A stretch of 51,265 bases of DNA. Source: an uncultured Bacteroidales bacterium (GTDB lineage Bacteria > Bacteroidota > Bacteroidia > Bacteroidales > Bacteroidaceae). Below the pieces are notes generated by a model. It made no database searches and was not told where the DNA came from. It worked only from the letters and a program-made list of their open reading frames with translations. How positions within the stretch are numbered: position 1 is the first letter of the stretch; each line of letters opens with the position of its first letter. Location: contig CADAJV010000015.1 of the NCBI GenBank assembly GCA_902788275.1, forward strand, positions 1 through 51,265, in the 5' to 3' direction. The position numbers and the translations under genes are program-made. Positions 8,137-18,047 of this stretch are shown here, piece by piece.

Positions 8137-10890
8137 TTATAACTTCTGCCTTACCTCAACCTCCTGATAGGTCTCGATGATGTCGCCCTCGCGGATGTCA
8201 TTGCAGTTGGTAAGTGAGATGCCGCACTCAAAGTTGGTGCTTACCTCCTTGACATCGTCCTTAAATCGCTTGAGAGCGTTGATTTCGCCAGTAAAGACCA
8301 CGATACCGTCACGCACGATGCGTGCCTTATTGGTGCGCGACACCTTGCCATCCACAACATAGGCACCGGCTACGAGGCCAACCTTGCTGATGCGGTAAAC
8401 CTGACGCACCTCGACCTGGGCAGTTACCTCCTCCTTAACGATAGGCTTGAGCAGGCCCTCCATGGCTTCCTTGACCTCCTCGATGGCATCGTAGATGACC
8501 GAGTATAGGCGGATGTCCACGCCCTGCTTATCGGCCTCGGCACGAGCGCCCTTGCTAGGTCTCACCTGGAAGCCGATAATGATGGCCTTGGAGGCTGCCG
8601 CCAGAACGATATCGTTCTCAGATATCTGACCTACAGCCTTATGGATAACATTAACCTGGATCTTCTCGGTGGAGAGGTTTATAAGAGAGTCTGAGAGTGC
8701 CTCAACAGAGCCATCAACATCGCCCTTGACGATGATGTTGAGCTCCTCCACACCACCCATTGCTATGCGGGCACCAATCTCCTCAAGGCCGATGCGGTGC
8801 TGTGTGCGGATGCCCTGTTCACGCTGCAACTGCAGGCGCTTGGTGGCTATCTCGCGGACCTCCTGTTCTGACTCCATCACGTGGAAGGTATCGCCAGCCT
8901 GGGGTGCACCGTTAAGGCCGAGCAGTGTAGCTGCCCTTGAGGGGCCAACAGTCTTAATCTTACGGCCTCGCTCATCGGTGAGGTCCTTGACGCGACCATA
9001 GCATGTGCCGGCAATAACATGGTCACCTATGTTGAGGGTTCCGTTGCTGACGAGAATCGTGGCAACATAGCCGCGGCCCTTGTCAAGCGATGACTCGATA
9101 ATAGTACCGGTGGCCTTGCGGTTGGGGTTGGCCTTAAGTTCCAGCATATCGGCCTCCAATAGCACTTTCTCCAGCAACTCGTTGACACCAATGCCCTTCT
9201 TGGCAGAAATGTCCTGGCTCTGATACTTGCCACCCCAGTCCTCTACCAACAGATTCATGTTGGCCAAAGAGCCCTTGACTTTCTCAGGGTCGGCACCAGG
9301 TTTGTCAATCTTGTTAATGGCAAAAACCATGGGCACCCCGGCAGCCTGTGCATGGCTGATAGCCTCCTTAGTCTGAGGCATCACGTCGTCGTCGGCTGCA
9401 ATGATGATGATGGCAATATCGGTAACCTGAGCGCCGCGGGCACGCATGGCGGTAAAGGCCTCATGACCTGGGGTGTCAAGGAAAGTTATGTGTCGGCCGT
9501 TCTCCAATGTCACATTGTATGCACCAATGTGCTGGGTAATGCCGCCAGCCTCGCCGGCAATGACATTACTCTTGCGAATCCAGTCAAGCAGCGATGTCTT
9601 ACCGTGGTCCACATGACCCATCACAGTAACGATAGGATCTCTGGGCTGCAGGTCTTCAACCTGGTCCTCTTCCTCATGGACAGCCTCCGACACAGAGGCG
9701 CTGACATACTCTGTCTTGAAGCCAAACTCCTCTGCCACCATATTGATGGTCTCGGCATCCATGCGCTGATTGATACTAATCATCATGCCAATGCTCATGC
9801 AGGTGCTGATGACCTTGGTGACTGGTATATTCATCATGCTGGCCAGCTCGTTGGCAGTAACAAACTCCGTCAGTTTTAGGGTCTTGCTCTCGCTGGCCTC
9901 CTCGCTAGCTTGCAGTTCCATCTGCTCACGTATCTGGTCGCGCTTCTCACGGCGATACTTGGCTCCGCTGGCGAAGGCCTTCTTGCTCTGCAGGCGGGCA
10001 AGGGTCTTCTTTACCTCCTTTGCTACGTCCTCGTCTGAGATATTGTTTTTATTTAACAAGGCATTATTACCTTTGCCACGCTTGCTGCGTCCGCCCTGCT
10101 TGCCGCCTCGGTCAGCGGCTCCGCGGTCCTGTCGGCCGTCATCGGTAACCTTTTTGGCCTCGGCATTTACATCCACCTTGTTGGGCTGAATGCGATTGCG
10201 TTTCTTCTTGGCAGAGGTGGCAGCGTGCTGCTGGCGCAGTTTCTCATCGCGCTCTTTCTTGCGCTCCTCCTTGCTTTTTTTCTTAGGACGGGTATTTTCG
10301 TTGATGCTGCCCAGATCTATGCTACCCAGCACTTTCGGTCCCTCGATGGTGGGAGTCTCTGCCACGCGGAAAATCTCGGCATCCGGCCTCTTCGGCTCCT
10401 CTGTGGGAACTTCGGGCTCCGGTTCCGGCTTAACCTCAACCTTGGGCTCGGGTTGCTTAACCTCAGCAGGCATCTCTATGCGCTCCGGTTTCTCGCTGGC
10501 TACAGGTTCCGCCTTGGGTTCCTCGGTGACTTTCTGTGCCTTGGGCTTGACTACTTTCTGTACCTTAGGCTTGTTAAGGCTGTCCAAGTCCACCTTGCCA
10601 ACAGTCTTAAACTGCGGCTGCTCAGGCAGGACAGTCTTTATCTCCTCTATCTGCGCGGGCTTCGGCTGGGTAGTCTTTTTCTCCGTTGCACGCTTAGAGC
10701 TGAGGTCCCCGGCAGCTTTTTTCTGGCTCTTGTCAGTGCCGTAGGCATGACGGATTACCTCATACTGTTCGTCAGAAATCTTGGTATTGAGGTCGGCTTC
10801 AACATTATGTCCCTTCTTGGCCAGGCACTCCACAGCCGTCTGCAGGCCTATATTGAATTCTTTTAATACTTTATTTAATCTTACGCTCAT
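8137..10890 (-). CDS. infB: translation initiation factor IF-2
   Basis: GTPase that brings initiator tRNA to the 30S subunit. It has 917 residues. An N-terminal IF2_N-like segment ([13 protein letters not shown]) is followed by a long charged, Pro/Glu/Lys-rich linker to about residue 330. The G domain starts near residue 424 with GHVDHGKT, then DTPGHEAF and NKIDKPG. The C-terminal beta-barrel domains end with [16 protein letters not shown]. The low-complexity linker is normal for the family. It lies 21 bases after nusA in the rimP-nusA-infB arrangement. Confidence 0.97.
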   Translation of the reverse strand: MSVRLNKVLKEFNIGLQTAVECLAKKGHNVEADLNTKISDEQYEVIRHAYGTDKSQKKAAGDLSSKRATEKKTTQPKPAQIEEIKTVLPEQPQFKTVGKVDLDSLNKPKVQKVVKPKAQKVTEEPKAEPVASEKPERIEMPAEVKQPEPKVEVKPEPEPEVPTEEPKRPDAEIFRVAETPTIEGPKVLGSIDLGSINENTRPKKKSKEERKKERDEKLRQQHAATSAKKKRNRIQPNKVDVNAEAKKVTDDGRQDRGAADRGGKQGGRSKRGKGNNALLNKNNISDEDVAKEVKKTLARLQSKKAFASGAKYRREKRDQIREQMELQASEEASESKTLKLTEFVTANELASMMNIPVTKVISTCMSIGMMISINQRMDAETINMVAEEFGFKTEYVSASVSEAVHEEEDQVEDLQPRDPIVTVMGHVDHGKTSLLDWIRKSNVIAGEAGGITQHIGAYNVTLENGRHITFLDTPGHEAFTAMRARGAQVTDIAIIIIAADDDVMPQTKEAISHAQAAGVPMVFAINKIDKPGADPEKVKGSLANMNLLVEDWGGKYQSQDISAKKGIGVNELLEKVLLEADMLELKANPNRKATGTIIESSLDKGRGYVATILVSNGTLNIGDHVIAGTCYGRVKDLTDERGRKIKTVGPSRAATLLGLNGAPQAGDTFHVMESEQEVREIATKRLQLQREQGIRTQHRIGLEEIGARIAMGGVEELNIIVKGDVDGSVEALSDSLINLSTEKIQVNVIHKAVGQISENDIVLAAASKAIIIGFQVRPSKGARAEADKQGVDIRLYSVIYDAIEEVKEAMEGLLKPIVKEEVTAQVEVRQVYRISKVGLVAGAYVVDGKVSRTNKARIVRDGIVVFTGEINALKRFKDDVKEVSTNFECGISLTNCNDIREGDIIETYQEVEVRQKL

Positions 10891-10911
10891 TCTTCACAAG
10901 TTATTTAGGTT

Positions 10912-12216
10912 TTATGCTTGCTCCGTCTCATATTCCTCAGCATCCTCGTCGCGTTCAAACTCTGCGTGGAAAACCTTCAGGATTTCATCCACCGTGTCGA
11001 GTTCCAGGTCAGCTTCCTCTGCCAGTTGCTCGCGAGGTACAGCCATTACCTGGCGTGCAGTCTGATAGCCGGCATGCTTGAGGGCTTCGATAATCCAAGC
11101 CTCAATCTCATCGGTAAACTCCTCCAGATAGACATCGCCATCCTGACTGTTGAGTTCCTCGTCATCAGTGTCGCGGAAGACATCAATATTGTAGCCGGTA
11201 ATCATGCCGGCCAGCTTGATATTGAGACCGCCCTTGCCAATAGCCAGCGAAACCTCCTTTGGCTTCAGATAGACCTGGGCAGACTTGTTCTCTTCATCCA
11301 GGACAATGTTGGATATCGTGGCCGGAGCCAACGCACGCTGAATGAACAGCGACGGATTGGCGGTATAGTTAATGACATCCAGGTTCTCATTGTGCAACTC
11401 ACGCACAATGCCGTGTACGCGGCTCCCCTTCACGCCAACCACGGCTCCCACAGGAGTGATGCGGTCATCATAGCTCTCTACGGCAATCTTTGCCCTCTCG
11501 CCAGGAATGCGCGCAATCTTCCTTACGGCAATAAGGCCGTCGTTAATCTCCGGCACCTCGGCCTCCAGCAGTCGCTGCAGGAACTCGGGAGCCGTACGGC
11601 TCAGGAATATCTTGGGATTATTGTTAGCATTGTCAACCTTGAAAATCACAGCCCTGACAATGTCGCCCTTGCGGAAGAAATCGCCAGGGATCTGCTGAGA
11701 CTTGGGCAGGATGAGCTCATTGCCCTCATCGTCCACCAGCATAATCTCATTCTTCCAAGCCTGATAAACCTCGCCGTTGACAATCTCGCCTACACGGTCC
11801 TTATACTTGTTGTAAAGGGCATCATGCTCCAGTTCCAGTATGCGGCTGGCCAGAGTCTGGCGCAAATTGAGGATGGCCCGGCGGCCAAACGTTGAGAAGT
11901 CAATACGCTCGCTCACCTCCTCGCCAATCTCATAGTCATCAGCAATACGCTGCGCCTCACTAAGGGCAATCTCCTTATTGGCATCAGTCACCTCGCCGTC
12001 GGCCACCACGATGCGGTTATGGTAAATCTCGCAATCACCCTTATTAGGGTTGACAATAACATCATAGTTCTCATCAGAACCATACATCTTGGCGATAACG
12101 CTGCGGAAGCTCTCCTCCAGCACGCTCACCATTGTAGCATAATCAATGTTCTTGGTTTCCTTAAATTCCGCAAACGTCTCGATTAAGCTAACAGTTTCTT
12201 CGTTTTTCTTTGCCAT
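10912..12216 (-). CDS. nusA: transcription termination/antitermination protein NusA
   Basis: Binds RNA polymerase and nascent RNA, affecting pausing, termination and antitermination. It has 434 residues. An N-terminal polymerase-binding domain is followed by an S1 domain (about residues 135-205) and two KH domains (about 235-350), with VGVKGSRVHGI and LAIGKGGLNIKLA as the KH GxxG loops. The acidic C-terminal tail (FERDEDAEEYETEQA) is typical of Bacteroidetes NusA. It is second in the operon, 158 bases after rimP; that gap holds repeats. Confidence 0.96.
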   Translation of the reverse strand: MAKKNEETVSLIETFAEFKETKNIDYATMVSVLEESFRSVIAKMYGSDENYDVIVNPNKGDCEIYHNRIVVADGEVTDANKEIALSEAQRIADDYEIGEEVSERIDFSTFGRRAILNLRQTLASRILELEHDALYNKYKDRVGEIVNGEVYQAWKNEIMLVDDEGNELILPKSQQIPGDFFRKGDIVRAVIFKVDNANNNPKIFLSRTAPEFLQRLLEAEVPEINDGLIAVRKIARIPGERAKIAVESYDDRITPVGAVVGVKGSRVHGIVRELHNENLDVINYTANPSLFIQRALAPATISNIVLDEENKSAQVYLKPKEVSLAIGKGGLNIKLAGMITGYNIDVFRDTDDEELNSQDGDVYLEEFTDEIEAWIIEALKHAGYQTARQVMAVPREQLAEEADLELDTVDEILKVFHAEFERDEDAEEYETEQA

Positions 12217-12252
12217 TGCTATATATTGTTATTGTTATTTGACAATTGGAAT

Positions 12253-12282
12253 TAGGAGTTTGGTTTACGGTTTACAGATTTG
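12253..12282. repeat. 30-bp dispersed repeat, copy 1 (nusA-rimP gap)
   Basis: TAGGAGTTTGGTTTACGG followed by TTTACAGATTTG. The same 30 bp with one difference occurs at 16821-16850 in the radA-asd gap. Both copies are in untranslated spacers between cotranscribed minus-strand genes. The rest of this gap holds TTAAGCCGATAGT, shared with the sufC-sufD spacer. Confidence 0.85.
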
Positions 12283-12374
12283 AAATTAGAAGATTTCAGA
12301 AGGTAAGAGGTTAAGCCGATAGTCATGAGTAACGGCAACTAAAACGCTTGTGCTACTTTCGAACTTTCCGGCCC

Positions 12375-12839
12375 TCAGAACTTAATCACGGCCTTCACCT
12401 CCTTAGCCTCGCCATAGGCAAGCCTGATATCCTCGTCAACCATCTTGGGCCTCTTGGCACCCTCGGGCTTGACCTTACGCTTCACCACGGCGGTAAATCC
12501 GTCATCGTCGGCAGCGCTGAGTACACCCTTGAGCCTGGTGCCGTCATTGAGGATAATGTCCACCTCATTGCCGACATTGTTAATAAACTGCTGCCGCACC
12601 TTAAAGGGCTGGCCGATACCCGCACTGCCCACCTCCAGTTCGTAGTCCTGCACATCGCGGTCCAGGTTAGCCTCTATGAACCGACTCAAATCTACGCAGT
12701 CGTCAATCCAGACACCCTCCTTATGGTCAATCTCCACCACAATGCGGTCGTCATCACTCACCGTGAGGTCAGTAAGGAAGTAGTCCCTACCCTCCAGCCA
12801 CCTTTCTACAAGGGTCGCAACATTCTGTTTCTCAATCAT
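12375..12839 (-). CDS. rimP: ribosome maturation factor RimP
   Basis: Needed for 30S subunit maturation. Its 154 residues match the family. The N-terminal domain contains the conserved pattern leading to VVEIDHKEGVWIDDCVDLSR, followed by an LEVGSAGIGQPF motif (the family's EVSSPGLDRPL element, here altered) and a small C-terminal SH3-like domain. First gene of the rimP-nusA-infB cluster. A well-formed promoter lies 86-116 bases upstream at 12925-12955. Confidence 0.94.
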   Translation of the reverse strand: MIEKQNVATLVERWLEGRDYFLTDLTVSDDDRIVVEIDHKEGVWIDDCVDLSRFIEANLDRDVQDYELEVGSAGIGQPFKVRQQFINNVGNEVDIILNDGTRLKGVLSAADDDGFTAVVKRKVKPEGAKRPKMVDEDIRLAYGEAKEVKAVIKF

Positions 12840-12924
12840 CAGTCTTTCCTATAAGTTAAGATAAGTCCTTTATGCAGAAGTGAGAAGCCCGACCTGAGGA
12901 CCTCTCACTTCCAATAGTGCGCTG

Positions 12925-12955
12925 CAAAAATACATCTTTTTTGCTTACTACCAAA
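12925..12955 (-). promoter_or_regulatory. Bacteroidetes-type promoter of the rimP operon
   Basis: On the minus strand, TTTG (12952-12955) and TATTTTTG (12925-12932) are separated by exactly 19 bases, matching the Bacteroidetes sigma-ABfr consensus TTTG-N19-TAnnTTTG. Transcription should start near 12918 and give a leader of about 80 nt. It probably drives the whole rimP-to-343 cluster. Confidence 0.85.
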
Positions 12956-13100
12956 GAAAAAGACCGTTTTTTTTGAATTGACAACCTGACGGGGTGACAA
13001 GATGACAAGTTGATAGCCAAAAATTCTGATATAATCCGGCAGCAACAAACCTATACGCAAAACCCATTCCCTGCAGCCGCAAACTAAAAGCCTTGAAACG

Positions 13101-13259
13101 AAAGGCGAAGCCTTCGCGAAGATTTCGTCGGTGGTCGCGCCGTCTTGAAAGAGGCTGGGCCTCTTTAGGCGCGGGCCGACAAAGGCGAAGCCTTCGCGAA
13201 GATTTCGTCGGTGGTCGCGCCGTCTTGAAAGAGGCTGGCCTCTTTAGGCGCGGGCCGAC
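13101..13259. repeat. 80-bp palindromic unit, two direct copies
   Basis: Copy 1 is 13101-13180 and copy 2 is 13181-13259; the only difference seen is one missing G (GGCTGGGCC versus GGCTGGCC). Each unit contains GGCGAAGCC, then a long imperfect hairpin: GTCGG and GCGCC pair with GGCGC and CCGAC, with GAGGC/GCCTC inside. A shorter relative occurs at 33220-33259. The open frame across it (13093-13347) is an artefact of the repeat. Confidence 0.85.
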
Positions 13260-13270
13260 ATTAAGAAATC

Positions 13271-13472
13271 TGAGAGCCTTGGCGGCAAATCTAAAAGCCT
13301 TGAAACAAAATCTAATCCCGTGGAAAACGCCAGCTCCACGGGATTAAAATCTTTCTTCACGGGATTAGTTTGTTTTTCCACGGGATTAAAACTTTTTTTA
13401 AGGGGATTATCTTTCGTTAAGTCCCCATTTCCCGATTTTATCTCCACGTTAGATTGTATAACGTCGCAGTTA
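13271..13472. repeat. 21-bp module array, copy B
   Basis: Modules of exactly 21 nt run 13271-13291 and 13292-13312. A 34-nt hairpin centre follows at 13313-13346 with 12-nt arms TAATCCCGTGGA and TCCACGGGATTA. Then come 13347-13367, 13368-13388, 13389-13409, 13410-13430, 13431-13451 and 13452-13472. Four units after the left part end in GGGATTA. The loop, read on the minus strand, is GAGCTGGCGTTTTC, close to the loops of copies A and C. It is intergenic, just downstream of the FAD oxidoreductase gene. Confidence 0.88.
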
Positions 13473-13510
13473 GTTTTTCTTACCTGAGCGCGAGGCAAAA
13501 CGTTCGTTTT

Positions 13511-15193
13511 TTATTGATGAAGGTTACTCATTACTGCATCAGCGCAGTGCTCTCCGTCGATGGCTGCACTGACTATGCCGCCGGCATAGCCTGCTCCCTC
13601 GCCGCAGGGATAAAGTCCGCGCAGACGGACATGGTTGAGTGTTGTCTTGTTGCGCGTGATGCGCACTGGCGACGAGGTGCGTGTCTCGATGGCGATGACG
13701 GTGGCCTGGTTGGTAAGGAAGCCATGATGATGCTTGCCAAAGAGGAGGAAGGCTTCACGTAGGCGGTCGGTAAGAAAGGGCGGCATCCAGAAATGGAGGG
13801 GCGAGGCTATGAGTCCAGCGGCGTAGGAAGTGGAGGGCAGGTCGGCGCTGAGGCGGCGGTTAACAAAATCGGCCATTCGCTGCGCGGGGGCTGTCTGCTT
13901 GCGGTTGGCCTGCAGCCAGCACTGGTGCTCCAGCTCCTCCTGCAGGTGCATCATGGCGAGAGGGGCGTTAGTTGAGAGTTGATAGTTGATAGTTGATAGT
14001 TGGGAGTTGCCGCTCGCGATGCCTTCGGCATTGACAATTGAGAATTGAGAATTGCTGCTCGTGATGCCTTCGGCATTGTTAGTTGTTAGTTGAGAATATA
14101 TCTGGGGGAGGTCGTCGGTGCGGACTTCGACTACGATGCCAGAGTTGCTCCAAGGGGAGTTGCGTCGGGATGGGCTCATGCCATTGACGACTAACTGCCC
14201 GGGGCCTGATGCGGCAGGTATGACGAAGCCGCCCGGACACATGCAGAAGCTATAGACGCCCCGGCCACCGCTCTGGGCTGTGAGTCTGTACTCTGCGGCT
14301 GGCAGGTAGGGGCCGCGCCCCTCTGGGCTGTGATACATTATGCGGTCTATCATCTCGCTGGGATGCTCAAGTCTGACGCCTATGGCGAGGCTCTTGGCCT
14401 CCATCTCCACTCCCTCACGCTGGAGCATGCGATAGACATCGCGTGCACTATGACCGGTGGCAAGGATGACGGGACCGATCACCTCCTCGCCCTGGGCTGT
14501 GCGCACACCTATAACCTGGTCGGCGCGTATGATAAGCTGATCGACACGGGTCTGAAATCTGACCTCGCCGCCATGCTCTATGATTCGGTTGCGCATGTTT
14601 TCTATTACTCGCGGCAAGCGGTCGGTGCCTATGTGGGGATGGGCGGCGGAGAGGATGTCGGTGCTGGCGCCATGCTGGCAGAAGATGCCGAGTATGCGGC
14701 CAACGTCTCCGCGTTTGGTGGAGCGGGTGTAAAGTTTGCCGTCGGAATAGGCTCCGGCGCCTCCCTCGCCGAAGGCGTAGTTGCTCTCGGGGTTGACGAT
14801 GCTCTGTCGCGAGATGAGTGCTATGTCCTTCTTGCGCTGGTGGACATCCTTGCCTCTCTCCAGCACCACGGGGCGCAGTCCGAGCTCAATGAGGCGCAGA
14901 GCGGCGAAGAGTCCGGCTGGGCCGGCGCCTACGACAACGACCTGGGGGGCGTGCTCTACATGTGGATAGTCGATAATGTCATACGGACGCACGGGGGCGG
15001 GTTGGTCAATGTAGATGTTTAACGACAGGCTGACGATGACCTGACGCTGGCGTGCATCTATGCTGCTGCGCACGATTCTGACAGCTTGTATGCGGCGCGG
15101 CTCTATGCCCAGCTCGTCGGCAACACGCTGACGCAGCAGGGACTCGGTGGCTGCCACCCGGGGCGTAACGCGTATGTTGAGCTCTTTTATCAT
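13511..15193 (-). CDS. NAD(P)/FAD-dependent oxidoreductase with repeat insertion
   Basis: A cytoplasmic flavoprotein of the family often annotated as an uncharacterised FAD-dependent dehydrogenase (COG2509-like); the substrate is unknown. It has 560 residues. An N-terminal ferredoxin-like region (1-80) is followed by the Rossmann motif VVVGAGPAGLFAA near residue 88, then FGEGGAGAYSDGKL, ATGHSARD and the C-terminal GEGAGYAGGIVSAA. Residues about 367-409 are foreign: they translate the intergenic 7-bp and GCCGAAGGC repeats, giving NAEGI twice and Ser/Asn/Gln-rich runs. In relatives as I recall them, the segment before APLAMM is only a few residues long. The frame is kept, so the protein may still fold with an added loop. 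Confidence 0.88.
   Translation of the reverse strand: MIKELNIRVTPRVAATESLLRQRVADELGIEPRRIQAVRIVRSSIDARQRQVIVSLSLNIYIDQPAPVRPYDIIDYPHVEHAPQVVVVGAGPAGLFAALRLIELGLRPVVLERGKDVHQRKKDIALISRQSIVNPESNYAFGEGGAGAYSDGKLYTRSTKRGDVGRILGIFCQHGASTDILSAAHPHIGTDRLPRVIENMRNRIIEHGGEVRFQTRVDQLIIRADQVIGVRTAQGEEVIGPVILATGHSARDVYRMLQREGVEMEAKSLAIGVRLEHPSEMIDRIMYHSPEGRGPYLPAAEYRLTAQSGGRGVYSFCMCPGGFVIPAASGPGQLVVNGMSPSRRNSPWSNSGIVVEVRTDDLPQIYSQLTTNNAEGITSSNSQFSIVNAEGIASGNSQLSTINYQLSTNAPLAMMHLQEELEHQCWLQANRKQTAPAQRMADFVNRRLSADLPSTSYAAGLIASPLHFWMPPFLTDRLREAFLLFGKHHHGFLTNQATVIAIETRTSSPVRITRNKTTLNHVRLRGLYPCGEGAGYAGGIVSAAIDGEHCADAVMSNLHQ
13967..14095. repeat. composite repeat inserted in the FAD oxidoreductase gene
   Basis: On the plus strand it holds TTGATAG heptads (about 13971-14004), CGCGATGCCTTCGGCATT, TTGAGAA heptads (14036-14056), a second GATGCCTTCGGCATT and TTAGTTG units. 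These same strings occur between genes at 20144-20214 and 29701-29976. About 129 bp, a multiple of three, so the reading frame survives. Confidence 0.88.
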
Positions 15194-15413
15194 GGATTAA
15201 GGTTTTGAAAGATGATTAGTGGGTAGAGAAGGAGTTATGAGATAAGGAGATAGAAGAAGTTATAAGGAAATAGAGGACAATAGTCATGAGTAACGGCATG
15301 TTTTAACTCCCCGTTTTAACTCCCAAAAATAAGAATTAGGTATTGCCAAGTCCGGAGCCAACTGCCTGCCAATAGTAAAATAGTCCAATTGAATTGTCAA
15401 ACAAAGACAGTTT
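15194..15413. other. 220-base spacer of repeat debris between radA and the oxidoreductase
   Basis: No gene is seen. It contains simple purine-rich repeats (GGAGTTATGAGATAAGGAGA type), the string ATAGTCATGAGTAACGGCA that also occurs at about 12318-12335, and TTGCCAAGTCCGG, which is shared with 33555-33566 and 30093-30104. No clear promoter match was found for the downstream oxidoreductase. Confidence 0.6.
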
Positions 15414-16790
15414 CTAATTCCTGAACACCTCCTTGAGAGCATCCTGCACCTTACCGACGGGTATCACCTCTATGCCGCCATTGCCAATGTCAAGCCCCTT
15501 CATATTCATCTGCGGAATTATGATACGACGAAAACCAAGCCTCTGGGCCTCACTCACACGCTGGCTGATGCGGGTGACGGAACGTATCTCTCCGCTCAGC
15601 CCCACCTCACCGGCCATACAGGTGCCAGGGCTGACGGCCTGATCGTAGGTGCTGGAGAGCACGCTGACTATCACGCTGAGGTCTATGGCAGGGTCGCTGA
15701 CCTTGATGCCTCCGGCCAGATTAAGGAACACGTCCTTCTGTGCCAACTTGAATCCGGCCCGTTTCTCCAGCACGGCCAGCAGCATATTGAGGCGGCGAAT
15801 ATCAAACCCTGTGGCGGAGCGCTGTGCATTGCCGTAAGCGGCAGAGCTGACCAACGCCTGTGTCTCTATCAGAAGGGGGCGCGCACCCTCAATGGTGGCG
15901 GCCACGGCCACACCGCTCAGCCCCTCGCTGCCACGGCTGAGCAGCATCTCGGAGGGATTGCTCACGGCCCTAAGGCCTCCGCTCTGCATCTCATAGATGC
16001 CCAACTCGGAGGTAGAGCCGAAGCGGTTCTTAAGACCGCGGAGCACGCGGTACATATAGTGGCGGTCGCCCTCGAAATGGAGTACAGTATCGACGATGTG
16101 CTCCAACACCTTGGGGCCGGCCAGCGAGCCGTCCTTGGTGATGTGGCCCACCAGGATGACGCTCTTGCCTGTCTCCTTGACATAACGCAGCAGACTGACG
16201 GCGCAGTCCCTGACCTGGGTCATTGAGCCTGGGAATGCCTCGCCCTGCTCTGACGAGATGGCCTGTATGGAGTCTATTATGATTATGTCGGGATTGAATT
16301 GCTCAGCTTGCTGGTATATTTTCTCCAACGATGTTTCGCAGAGTATGCTGATGTCGCCACCGCCCAGTCGCAGGGCCCTCATCTTTATTTGGTGCTCACT
16401 CTCCTCTCCGCTGACATAGAGCACATTGAGGTCTTGCATCTTGAGCACGGTCTGCAGCAGCAGCGTTGACTTGCCAATGCCCGGCTCGCCGCCAAGCAGC
16501 ACCAGCGAACCCTTAACCAAGCCGCCACCCAACACGCGATTGAACTCCTCGTCGTGGGTGTCAAGACGCACTTCGTCGGTGTGCTCTATCTCGCTCAGGC
16601 GTTTAACACGATGTGAGCTGTCAGCACCACTGGCAGAGGCATCAGCATGTCGGTAGGACGCCACAGGTGCTTTACCCAAACGCACCTCCTTAAAACTGTC
16701 CCATGCTCCGCAACTGGGGCATCGGCCCAACCACTTGGCAGAGTCATAACCACACTCTGTGCACACGTATGCTGTCCTGTCTTTGGCCAT
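15414..16790 (-). CDS. radA: DNA repair protein RadA
   Basis: A hexameric ATPase that promotes branch migration in recombination and repair. It has 458 residues, the normal length. An N-terminal C4 zinc finger (CTEC and CPSC) comes first, then Walker A GGEPGIGKST, Walker B IIIDSIQ, the RadA-specific KNRFGS motif and a C-terminal Lon-protease-like domain. The last codons, TTC AGG AAT TAG, coincide with the AGGAATTAG string of the intergenic repeat family. It lies 86 bases after asd and may be cotranscribed with it. Confidence 0.96.
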   Translation of the reverse strand: MAKDRTAYVCTECGYDSAKWLGRCPSCGAWDSFKEVRLGKAPVASYRHADASASGADSSHRVKRLSEIEHTDEVRLDTHDEEFNRVLGGGLVKGSLVLLGGEPGIGKSTLLLQTVLKMQDLNVLYVSGEESEHQIKMRALRLGGGDISILCETSLEKIYQQAEQFNPDIIIIDSIQAISSEQGEAFPGSMTQVRDCAVSLLRYVKETGKSVILVGHITKDGSLAGPKVLEHIVDTVLHFEGDRHYMYRVLRGLKNRFGSTSELGIYEMQSGGLRAVSNPSEMLLSRGSEGLSGVAVAATIEGARPLLIETQALVSSAAYGNAQRSATGFDIRRLNMLLAVLEKRAGFKLAQKDVFLNLAGGIKVSDPAIDLSVIVSVLSSTYDQAVSPGTCMAGEVGLSGEIRSVTRISQRVSEAQRLGFRRIIIPQMNMKGLDIGNGGIEVIPVGKVQDALKEVFRN

Positions 16791-16820
16791 AAGCGGAATA
16801 TTATTTTAGAAAAAGGAAAA

Positions 16821-16850
16821 TAGGAGTTTAGTTTACGGTTTACAGATTTG
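16821..16850. repeat. 30-bp dispersed repeat, copy 2 (radA-asd gap)
   Basis: Matches 12253-12282 at 29 of 30 positions (TAGGAGTTTAGTTTACGG start). Function unknown. Confidence 0.85.
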
Positions 16851-16876
16851 GGAGACAGAATTTCAATGTTTAGATT

Positions 16877-17884
16877 CTATAATCCGTTGACCTTAATCAG
16901 GTATTCTGCTATCTGCACAGCATTAAGAGCCGCACCCTTACGTATTTGGTCTCCAACCAGCCAGAAGGTCAGTCCATTGGGATTGGCGAGATCGCTGCGT
17001 ATGCGCCCTACATACACATCGTCCTCTCCTGCCAGGAAAAGTGGCATGGGGTATTGCTTCTCGGCAGGATTATCACATAACTTGAGCCCAGGCTGCTGTC
17101 CGAACAGGCGACGAGCCTCCTCGGGGCTCACAGGACGCTCTGTCTCTATCCATACAGCCTCCGAGTGGCTGCGCAATGATGGAACACGCACACAAGTGGC
17201 ACTAGTCTGGACATCGCTATGCATTATCTTACGCGTCTCATTGAACATCTTCATCTCTTCCTTGGTGTAGTCATTGTCGAGGAACACGTCAACCTGCGGA
17301 ATCATATTAAAAGCCAGCTGGTACTGGAACTTCTCCACCGTAGGCTTCTCGCCATTGAGTATTTGGCGATACTGCGTATAGAGCTCGTCCATAGCTGCAG
17401 CGCCAGCACCTGATGCTGCCTGGTAGGTGGACACATGGATGCGCTTGATATGGGTCACGTTCTCTATCGCCTTAAGGGCCACGACCATAATAATTGTAGT
17501 GCAGTTGGGATTGGCAATCACACCAAGCGGACGCTTAAGAGCATCCTCGGGGTTGCACTCGGGCACCACCAGGGGCACATCGGAATCCATGCGGAAGGCA
17601 CTGGAATTATCTATCATCACTGCACCATAGCGCGTAATGTCCTCACGGTATTCCTTCGACACTCCTGCACCTGCTGAGGTGAAGGCCACGTCCACGTCCT
17701 TGAAGTCATCACCATGTCTCAGTTCCTGCACGGTGTACTCCTTGTCCTTGAACACGTACTTGCGGCCCGCGCTACGCTTGGAGCCAAACAGTTTGAGGTT
17801 GTCTATCGGGAAATTACGCTCTGCAATAATGCGCAAAAACTCCTGTCCAACAGCGCCACTGGCGCCAACGATTGCTACGTTCAT
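16877..17884 (-). CDS. asd: aspartate-semialdehyde dehydrogenase
   Basis: Reduces aspartyl phosphate to the semialdehyde on the way to lysine/diaminopimelate, threonine and methionine. It has 335 residues from the start [14 protein letters not shown], which contains the NADP-binding GxxGxxG. The frame is open for 52 more codons upstream, but those are not family-like and cross the promoter candidate at 17923-17930. The catalytic cysteine lies in NPNCTTI. C-terminal [13 protein letters not shown] and the late VGRIRSD segment are typical. The ddh gene at 37005 acts later in the same pathway. Confidence 0.95.
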   Translation of the reverse strand: MNVAIVGASGAVGQEFLRIIAERNFPIDNLKLFGSKRSAGRKYVFKDKEYTVQELRHGDDFKDVDVAFTSAGAGVSKEYREDITRYGAVMIDNSSAFRMDSDVPLVVPECNPEDALKRPLGVIANPNCTTIIMVVALKAIENVTHIKRIHVSTYQAASGAGAAAMDELYTQYRQILNGEKPTVEKFQYQLAFNMIPQVDVFLDNDYTKEEMKMFNETRKIMHSDVQTSATCVRVPSLRSHSEAVWIETERPVSPEEARRLFGQQPGLKLCDNPAEKQYPMPLFLAGEDDVYVGRIRSDLANPNGLTFWLVGDQIRKGAALNAVQIAEYLIKVNGL

Positions 17885-17922
17885 TGTATTTGCCTTTGAT
17901 TTTGTTAGGTGAATAATCGGTA

Positions 17923-17930
17923 CAAAAATA
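17923..17930 (-). promoter_or_regulatory. -7 promoter element of asd
   Basis: TATTTTTG on the minus strand matches TAnnTTTG. No good TTTG lies 19 bases upstream, so this is a half-match. It would give a leader of about 30-35 nt before the 17884 start and supports rejecting the longer reading frame. Confidence 0.55.
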
Positions 17931-18047
17931 GTCAGAAAAAAGGAAATTGTGCTCCTACTTCCGCAAGAAAAGGATTGAAGAACATACTTTAAGACCTTTT
18001 TTGCTACACAAAAGTGTGGTTTTAGGCTCTCTTTTTTCAAAAAGCAT

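Noticed and set aside
13093-13347. Plus-strand frame of 84 codons
   Set aside because: It consists almost entirely of the duplicated 80-bp palindromic unit and part of the 21-bp array.
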